A stretch of 36,855 nt of DNA from Xylanivirga thermophila (lineage in GTDB: Bacteria > Bacillota > Clostridia > Caldicoprobacterales > Xylanivirgaceae): NCBI RefSeq assembly GCF_004138105.1, contig NZ_RXHQ01000028.1:1-36855 (forward strand), read 5' to 3'. The notes under the pieces were generated by a model. That model saw only the letters and a program-made list of their open reading frames with translations. It made no database searches and was not told the DNA's origin. Shown in pieces: positions 31,850-36,855 of this stretch; position 1 is the stretch's first letter; every line of letters starts with the position of its first letter. The translations under genes and the position numbers were made by a program.

Positions 31850-33793
31850 ATGGAAAAAATGCATTTAATATGTAATGCACATATTGATCCAATGTGGCAA
31901 TGGGAATGGGAGGAAGGAATAGGTGCAGTATTGTCCACTTTTCGAGTAGCAGCAGAGCTTTGTGAAAAGAACGATACATTTATTTTTAATCATAACGAAG
32001 CTATGATCTATCAATGGATTGAGGAGTATGAACCAAAACTTTTTGAACGCATAAAGCTTTTGGTAAAGGCAGGGAAATGGCATATTATGGGTGGGTGGTA
32101 TCTACAACCAGATTGTAATATGTTAAATGGTGAATCTTTTATAAGACAGTCATTATATGGAATAGAATATTTTAAAGAGAAGTTTGGGGTTAGACCTACT
32201 ACAGCTGTCAATTTTGATTCCTTTGGACATACAAAGGGATTAGTACAAATTTTGGGTAAGTGTGGTTATGACAGTTATTTGATTACAAGACCGAATAATG
32301 AAATTTTTCCAACGGAAGATTTTGCATTTATCTGGGAAGGATTTGCAGGAAGCGAGGTAATTGTTGCAAGGGCAGAAAGTTATAATTCAGCATTAGGACA
32401 AGCTACAAAAAAGATTCAACAACAGATGGAGAAATTTAAAAATAGTGATATAGGATTTGTATTATGGGGAGTTGGGAATCATGGTGGTGGACCTTCAAGA
32501 AAAGATTTAAAAGACATTTCTTTGATGATAAAGCAAGACGATAGAATTTGTCATTCAACTCCTGAACAATATATAAGGGATGTTAGCTTAGCGAAGGATA
32601 AAATAGAGCATATAGATAGGAGTATATGGCCTTTTAGTGTAGGTTGCTATACTACTCAGATATTGATCAAACAAAAACATAGACAATTGGAAAATCAGCT
32701 TATATATGCAGAAAAGATGGCGTCTCAAGTTGCAGGGCAGGATCTTTCAGATTATCCTTCAGATAAATTATATGAGGCGGCCAAGGATTTAATGCTAGCA
32801 CAATTTCATGATATTTTAGCCGGTACAACTATCCAAGTAGTAGAACAGCAGGCCATTGAATTATTAGATCATGGGTTGGAAGAAACAAGAAGAATTAAGG
32901 CAAAGGCATTTTTTAAACTTTGTCAGGGGCAAATTCAAGCCAAGGAAGGTGAAATCCCTATCATGGTTTATAATCCTCATCCTTATCCTGTAAAAACAAT
33001 AGTTGAATGTGAGTTTATGTTAGCTGATCAGAACCATGAGCTTTCTTTTACGCAACCCACTGTTTTTTCAGGAGAACAGAAATTGAAATCCCAATGTGAA
33101 AAAGAGGATAGTAACATTCCTTTGGATTGGAGAAAGAGGGTTGCATTTTTAGCAGATTTAGAACCAATGTGTATCAATAGATTTGACATTAGATTGGAGA
33201 GGTTAAAAGAAAAGCCATCAACTTCATTATCGTTAGAGGGTCAAGAATATGTCTTGCAAAATGATAGACTATCAATAAAAATTAATGCAGATACTGGACA
33301 AATAGAGGAAATGATAGCAGATGGATTTTCCTGCTTGCAGGAAGGAATAAAACTTCCAGTGTATGATGATAATGAAGATCCGTGGGGTATGAATGTAAAT
33401 GCATTTGATAAATATTTAGGAGAGTTTACACTACTCTCAGCAGAAGAAGCGGCAAAGTTTAGTAAGATAAAGGCGAAAAATATGTGCCCTGTGCGTATCA
33501 TTGAAGATGGGGAAGTTCGCACGGTGATAGAAACCCTTTTGGGATATGGTGATTCAAGAGCCTGTGTGAGATATTATTTTGATAAAACCTCTAATCAAAT
33601 TGGTATTAAGATCAAAACATACTTTATGGAAAAAAATAAAATGCTAAAACTTAAGATACCAACGACTATGAAGCATACTAAATTCTTAGGTAAAACTGCA
33701 TTTGGTATTAATAATCTAGAGACTAACGGTCATGAGACGACTGCTCAGGAATATGTTATATTAACTGATGGCAGTAGGCTTTTAGCTGCATAA
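31850..33793 (+). CDS. GH38 alpha-mannosidase, N-terminal part of a frameshifted gene
   Basis: This 647-residue frame holds the catalytic and central parts of a GH38 alpha-mannosidase. Zinc and catalytic residues are intact: HID (H11, D13), the nucleophile region NFDSFGHT (D123), and the zinc histidine in FHDILAGTT (H320). The frame stops at TAA 33791-33793 in the middle of the C-terminal beta-sandwich, and the rest of the protein continues at once in another frame (33790-34308). Rejoining needs one extra base after 33790. ATG 31850 follows AAAAGGGGCG. The gene is divergent from the AraC regulator and preceded by promoter module B. The enzyme would cut alpha-mannosides from imported glycans; if the frameshift is real, activity is doubtful. 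Confidence 0.88.
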   Translation: MEKMHLICNAHIDPMWQWEWEEGIGAVLSTFRVAAELCEKNDTFIFNHNEAMIYQWIEEYEPKLFERIKLLVKAGKWHIMGGWYLQPDCNMLNGESFIRQSLYGIEYFKEKFGVRPTTAVNFDSFGHTKGLVQILGKCGYDSYLITRPNNEIFPTEDFAFIWEGFAGSEVIVARAESYNSALGQATKKIQQQMEKFKNSDIGFVLWGVGNHGGGPSRKDLKDISLMIKQDDRICHSTPEQYIRDVSLAKDKIEHIDRSIWPFSVGCYTTQILIKQKHRQLENQLIYAEKMASQVAGQDLSDYPSDKLYEAAKDLMLAQFHDILAGTTIQVVEQQAIELLDHGLEETRRIKAKAFFKLCQGQIQAKEGEIPIMVYNPHPYPVKTIVECEFMLADQNHELSFTQPTVFSGEQKLKSQCEKEDSNIPLDWRKRVAFLADLEPMCINRFDIRLERLKEKPSTSLSLEGQEYVLQNDRLSIKINADTGQIEEMIADGFSCLQEGIKLPVYDDNEDPWGMNVNAFDKYLGEFTLLSAEEAAKFSKIKAKNMCPVRIIEDGEVRTVIETLLGYGDSRACVRYYFDKTSNQIGIKIKTYFMEKNKMLKLKIPTTMKHTKFLGKTAFGINNLETNGHETTAQEYVILTDGSRLLAA

Positions 33794-34308
33794 ATACAGG
33801 GAATTATGGATTTAGCAGTATGGGCAGTGATTTAGAGGTTAGTTTAATTCGAACTGCTGCATATTGTGCACATCCATATGAAGAAAGAGAAATTCTTCCC
33901 CAGGATAGGTTTACTCCTCGTATTGATCAGGGGGAGAGAAATTTTGAGTTCTATATAAGTTGTTCAGAACTTAATGAGAGAATGTCTGACATTGAGTTTG
34001 AGAGTGCATTGATACATCAAGCTCCTATGGCGGTATCGTTCTTCCATTCAGGAGAGGGCAACATTCCTGAGATACTTTGTGATTTAGATAATAAAAGTGT
34101 TCAGCTTGTAGCTGTTAAAAAAGCGGAAACAGGTGATGGATATGTCTTCCGATTATATAATTCCCTTAAAAATGAGCAAAAGTTCAGATTACAGATTCCC
34201 ATGATGAAATCGGAAATTTGTGATACGCTAATGGGGTATGAATTTAAAACATATCTTATTTCCGATGGAATAGTGCAAGAAATTAATGCTGTAGAAGAAC
34301 TATTATAG
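33794..34308 (+). pseudogene. C-terminal part of the frameshifted GH38 gene
   Basis: Read in the second frame, codons from 33790 give INTGNYGFSSMGSDLEVSLI, then RTAAYCAHP, which continues the GH38 C-terminal domain without a gap from the SRLLAA that ends the first frame. An internal ATG (33820) has no ribosome-binding site, so this is not an independent gene. The joined product would be about 819 residues, a normal GH38 length. No slippery sequence of the X-XXY-YYZ type is present at the junction, so programmed frameshifting is unlikely; a single-base deletion or a sequencing error is the simplest cause. Confidence 0.85.
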
Positions 34309-34346
34309 GGATAGTTATGAAGAAGTAAAGATTATAACGGAAGGAT

Positions 34347-35354
34347 ATGATGGATATGTGTTATAAAAGAATGCTTGGGGAGAGTACTGTATTGATAGGG
34401 GAACAACCGGCTACCTTATTAGGAAAGAAAATTACTAAGGGAAGTCTACAGCTGCGAAGTAAGTACAAGGAAGAAGATGAAAACTGTGTAATATATAAAG
34501 AGGGTGTAGACTATATAGTAGGATACATTGACGGAACCATAAGCAGGACAAAAGATTCATCTATTCCGGATTTTGCTAATAATATTTTGTACGATAAAGT
34601 AGAATTTGATCATACAGAATATGCATCATATGGTAATCACGACTTTTTTGTATATGCGGATTATGAAGCTGTATACGATTTTGAGGGTGATATAAATAGC
34701 AGTCGGAAGGCCCGTTTTGTAGAAACGGAAGACATAATAAGGAAACGTCAGCCGTTAAAGATTTTAATATATGGCGATAGTATTTCTACAGGGTTGGAAG
34801 CCTCGTGTTTTGAGCGTACGTATTATGGAAGATTGAAAAATTATTTAAACAGTAATTTTGATAATATGCATATAAGCATTGAAAATAGATCTGTAGGTGG
34901 CCACACTACAAGAGAAGGGTTGAAGGTTTTGAATGGAGATGATACTAAGGGGGATATAGCCATCTTGGCATTTGGAATGAATGATGCAAGCTGCAATGAA
35001 AATAATCCATATACTAATAATGTACCGCTAAGAGAATATCGTTCTAACATTGAAGAGATGATTAATATTCTGAGAAAACGGCAAATTCGAGATATTCTGC
35101 TTGTATCTCCATGCTGGCCTAATCAATTATGGAAATGGAGTGTGAATAATTCATCAAGTAATGTAGGTAAATATGCAGAAGTATTAGATGAATTGGCAGA
35201 TATTTATGATTGTAAATTTGCAAATGTAACACAAATATGGTCAAATGTCTTAAAACGGAAGAAAAGTGAGGATCTATTAGGTAATAATATCAATCATCCC
35301 AATGATTTTGGACATTGGATTTATTTCTTGACTATTAAGTCCATATTTTTTTAA
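34347..35354 (+). CDS. SGNH/GDSL-family hydrolase (probable carbohydrate esterase)
   Basis: A protein of about 335 residues with no signal peptide. Residues 1 to about 130 form an N-terminal beta-rich domain and the rest an SGNH esterase domain: block I IYGDSIS (catalytic S145), block II NRSVGGHT, block III FGMND, and block V NINHPNDFGH with catalytic H317. The usual DxxH is NxxH here, a change seen in related esterases. The two-domain layout recalls CE2-like acetyl esterases that remove acetyl groups from sugars. GGAAGGA (34339-34345) lies 1, 4 and 10 nt before three in-frame ATGs (34347, 34350, 34356); the last two are the better starts. It follows the GH38 gene closely and is probably co-transcribed. 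Confidence 0.86.
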   Translation: MMDMCYKRMLGESTVLIGEQPATLLGKKITKGSLQLRSKYKEEDENCVIYKEGVDYIVGYIDGTISRTKDSSIPDFANNILYDKVEFDHTEYASYGNHDFFVYADYEAVYDFEGDINSSRKARFVETEDIIRKRQPLKILIYGDSISTGLEASCFERTYYGRLKNYLNSNFDNMHISIENRSVGGHTTREGLKVLNGDDTKGDIAILAFGMNDASCNENNPYTNNVPLREYRSNIEEMINILRKRQIRDILLVSPCWPNQLWKWSVNNSSSNVGKYAEVLDELADIYDCKFANVTQIWSNVLKRKKSEDLLGNNINHPNDFGHWIYFLTIKSIFF

Positions 35355-35447
35355 AAATTGCGATTAAACAGTAAAGACCAGCGTGTTTAGCTAGAACGTT
35401 ATCATTATCAATCCACCTATTTCAGATATAAGAGTGGTTGTTATTAC

Positions 35448-35481
35448 AGTTCCAATGCCTAAAATTTTAGGCATTGGAACT
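35448..35481. terminator. 34-bp perfect palindrome after the SGNH gene
   Basis: AGTTCCAATGCCTAAAA (35448-35464) is followed with no spacer by its exact inverse (35465-35481). A T-run is lacking. It lies 94 nt after the SGNH stop and probably marks the transcript end or protects it. Its form resembles the 48-bp palindrome at 8807-8854, but the sequence is unrelated. Confidence 0.6.
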
Positions 35482-35537
35482 CATTCATATATCTCTAAAT
35501 AGTAAAATAAATGGTCTGAAGGCAATACAATAAAAAA

Positions 35538-35597
35538 CCCCAATAACATAATAGAATATACCAATGATAAAACATAAATATTTTTGTAAACTATAAG
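35538..35597 (+). promoter_or_regulatory. Possible third copy (C) of the repeated promoter module
   Basis: CCCAATAAC (35539-35547) and AATATACCAATG (35555-35566) align with copies A and B at 23 of 34 positions. The fixed-distance -10 box is poor (TAAACT at 35587); TATAAG at 35592 is 5 nt further. It reads toward the fourth binding-protein gene. In such AT-rich sequence this copy alone would not be convincing. Confidence 0.35.
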
Positions 35598-35743
35598 CAT
35601 AGTCGATGTTAAGTGCAGTTATAAATATAAATCATAGATTTATTGCTTCTGTTTAGTATTGCTATGTAAAAAAAGATTATTATCAATTGAAGCTGTAAAT
35701 CAATGTTTATATAAATAAAAAATAAAACTTAAGGGGGATATCT

Positions 35744-36694
35744 ATGAAAAAAGGATTAAAGATTGTTTTAAGTATTTTAATTTGCACAATGTTATTTTCC
35801 TCACTTGTTGGATGTGGTAACCAATCCAAAGAAAAGGGGGACAAGGTAGATAAGCAAGATAATAGTAAAGAAGTTAAGACATTAAAAATTACAATGCATG
35901 CGTCTTGGTATGGTAAAGGATGGCAAGCTGTTGAAAAGGACATAAATGAGAGGACAGAAGAGCTTGGTTACAAACTTGATTTTGACAAAATTGCCGAAGG
36001 AGAGCAGGGTACACAGATATTACAAACTAGGGCAGCAGCAGGAGACTTACCTGATATACTCTGTACTAATGGTTTACAGGGGATAGATCCTGATCTGCAT
36101 TGTATAGACAAGGTAATTGATTTAACAGATCAAGATTGGACTAAAAATTATGATGATAAAATTTTAAAATCCAATTATGGATATAATGAGAAGATACTTG
36201 CTATGCCGCTAGGAGGGACAAACTTTCCAGGAATATTCTATAACAAAAAGGTGTTTTCTGACTTAGATATTGAGATCCCTACTGATTGGGATGAGTTTTT
36301 ATCCGCTTGTGAAAAGATAAAGGCAGCAGGTAAAGTACCGTTTTATGTAGCAGGTAAGGATAGTTGGACTGTGCAGATATTTAATATAGCAGGCCTTCAG
36401 AGGGAATATAAGGGCAAGGATATTTCGAAGGAATATATTGATTTAATGACAAATAAGACAAGTATAGTTGATTATGATAAGCTAAAGGATTCCTATGCTA
36501 AATTAAAAGAGTTAAAGGATAAGGGATATATTCAAGAAAATTGGTTGTCAGATAACTATGAGGGACAACAAAAGGCTATTGTAGATGGAACAGCAGGTAT
36601 GACTTGTAATGCGACTTGGATGATGGAGGAGATACAAATTGGAATATCTTTGATGCAAGATTTGCAGGATTTGAAAACTATAAAAATATATTGA
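35744..36694 (+). CDS. Truncated CUT1 sugar-binding lipoprotein (fourth importer)
   Basis: The first 295 or so residues are a normal extracellular solute-binding protein: lipobox LVGC (C24), RAAAGDLPDILCTNGLQGID, and a sugar-binding core up to GTAGMTCNATWMMEE. Such proteins are usually 420-450 residues, but here family similarity ends at about nucleotide 36630. The last 21 codons read out of frame through a fragment of an ABC permease gene that starts at 36631. The C-terminal lobe is therefore missing and the protein is unlikely to work. ATG 35744 follows AAGGGGG. The gene is probably the remains of an importer that served the GH38/SGNH cluster. Confidence 0.85.
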   Translation: MKKGLKIVLSILICTMLFSSLVGCGNQSKEKGDKVDKQDNSKEVKTLKITMHASWYGKGWQAVEKDINERTEELGYKLDFDKIAEGEQGTQILQTRAAAGDLPDILCTNGLQGIDPDLHCIDKVIDLTDQDWTKNYDDKILKSNYGYNEKILAMPLGGTNFPGIFYNKKVFSDLDIEIPTDWDEFLSACEKIKAAGKVPFYVAGKDSWTVQIFNIAGLQREYKGKDISKEYIDLMTNKTSIVDYDKLKDSYAKLKELKDKGYIQENWLSDNYEGQQKAIVDGTAGMTCNATWMMEEIQIGISLMQDLQDLKTIKIY

Positions 36695-36738
36695 CCAATC
36701 CTAAAATAAATATTGCATTTAAGAACACGTTAGCGTAA
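36631..36738 (+). pseudogene. Fragment of a CUT1 sugar permease gene
   Basis: Read one frame off from the truncated binding protein, this stretch encodes TNWNIFDARFAGFENYKNIL then TNPKINIAFKNTL. That is the conserved region after the first transmembrane segment of UgpA/MalF permeases; compare FIGFENYKSLFSDPNF in importer 3. About 33 codons remain, cut at both ends, with a stop at 36736-36738. A deletion has joined the middle of the binding-protein gene to the middle of the permease gene, and a second break removed the rest of the permease. Confidence 0.8.
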
Positions 36739-36784
36739 AATTACCGTAGGGATTTAGAGTAATAAATTACCAATAGAATTGAAA

Positions 36785-36852
36785 AGAAGATGCCATCCTG
36801 TTAAAATATTAGTCGAATAAACAAATAACTTAACGAAAGGATGACATCTTCT
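36785..36852. repeat. 15-bp inverted repeat at the window end
   Basis: AGAAGATGCCATCCT (36785-36799) and AGGATGACATCTTCT (36838-36852) are inverse copies with one mismatch and 38 nt between them. The window ends in ATG at 36853-36855, directly after the right arm. This could be the upstream end of an insertion sequence or other mobile element whose gene begins beyond the window, or an operator or hairpin before an ordinary gene. The sequence provided does not decide. Confidence 0.5.
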
Positions 36853-36855
36853 ATG

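Larger units (their letters stand above)
35355..35743. other. Intergenic region before the fourth binding protein
   Basis: No gene is visible. The region holds a 34-bp perfect palindrome (35448-35481) and a weaker third copy of the promoter module (35538-35597). Otherwise it is AT-rich with no recognised element. Confidence 0.5.

Noticed and set aside
33785-33825. Programmed -1 frameshifting in the GH38 gene
   Set aside because: No X-XXY-YYZ slippery heptamer or clear downstream structure; a lone base deletion or sequencing error is simpler.
35387-35404. Possible CcpA (cre) site CTAGAACGTTATCA before the fourth binding protein
   Set aside because: Three mismatches to the cre consensus, all in the left half; too weak to call in AT-rich DNA.

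Overview
The window looks like the chromosome of a low-GC, sugar-degrading Clostridia-type Firmicute. Base composition is strongly AT-rich, Shine-Dalgarno (SD) sites are strong (AGGAGG, GGGGAG), TTG starts occur, and the gene families are typical of that group: CUT1 and LplABC-type sugar ABC transporters, a YesN/YesM two-component pair, AraM, and glycoside hydrolases GH78, GH2 and GH38. No tRNA, rRNA, CRISPR array or riboswitch was recognised. The exact genus cannot be read from the sequence.

Left block (1-7117), defence and control. Three translationally coupled genes (208-5321) form a McrBC-like nucleotide-driven nuclease cassette: an unrecognised coiled-coil protein, an McrB-like AAA+ ATPase, and an McrC-like protein carrying a PD-(D/E)XK nuclease. 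Both junctions overlap by exactly 17 nt. A PHP-family metal phosphoesterase follows 45 nt later. Next comes a divergent XRE repressor/Cro-like pair around a near-consensus promoter that overlaps an inverted repeat, a layout like a phage immunity switch.

Middle block (7170-21680), sugar uptake. There are three ABC importers, each with a lipoprotein binding protein and two permeases and none with an ATPase, so a shared MsmX/UgpC-type ATPase elsewhere is inferred. Importer 1 is of the LplA/LplB/YtcP type and is flanked by the intact Cro-like gene and a decayed second copy of its 3' end (10830-10934). Importer 2 (11164-14432) has the binding protein last. Importer 3 (14749-17966) is followed by yesN and yesM, which probably control it. 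Several hairpins and palindromes sit at binding-protein/permease junctions or at operon ends.

Right block (21787-36855), glycan breakdown. It holds a histidine phosphatase, a GH78 rhamnosidase-like enzyme, an operon of glycerol-1-phosphate dehydrogenase (araM), a glycerophosphodiesterase, a SorC-type regulator and a GH2 enzyme, then an AraC regulator divergent from a GH38 alpha-mannosidase, an SGNH esterase and a fourth binding protein. Decay is visible here: the GH38 gene is frameshifted, and the fourth binding protein is truncated and joined to a permease fragment. An upstream module (core ATATACCAAAG and a -10 box 29 nt on) is nearly identical before the GH78 and GH38 genes, with a weaker copy before the fourth binding protein. 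This suggests a regulon shared with the AraC protein.

The most interesting items are the three-gene McrBC-like system with its unknown coiled-coil subunit, the repeated promoter module, and the recombination scars at 10.8 kb and 36.6 kb.
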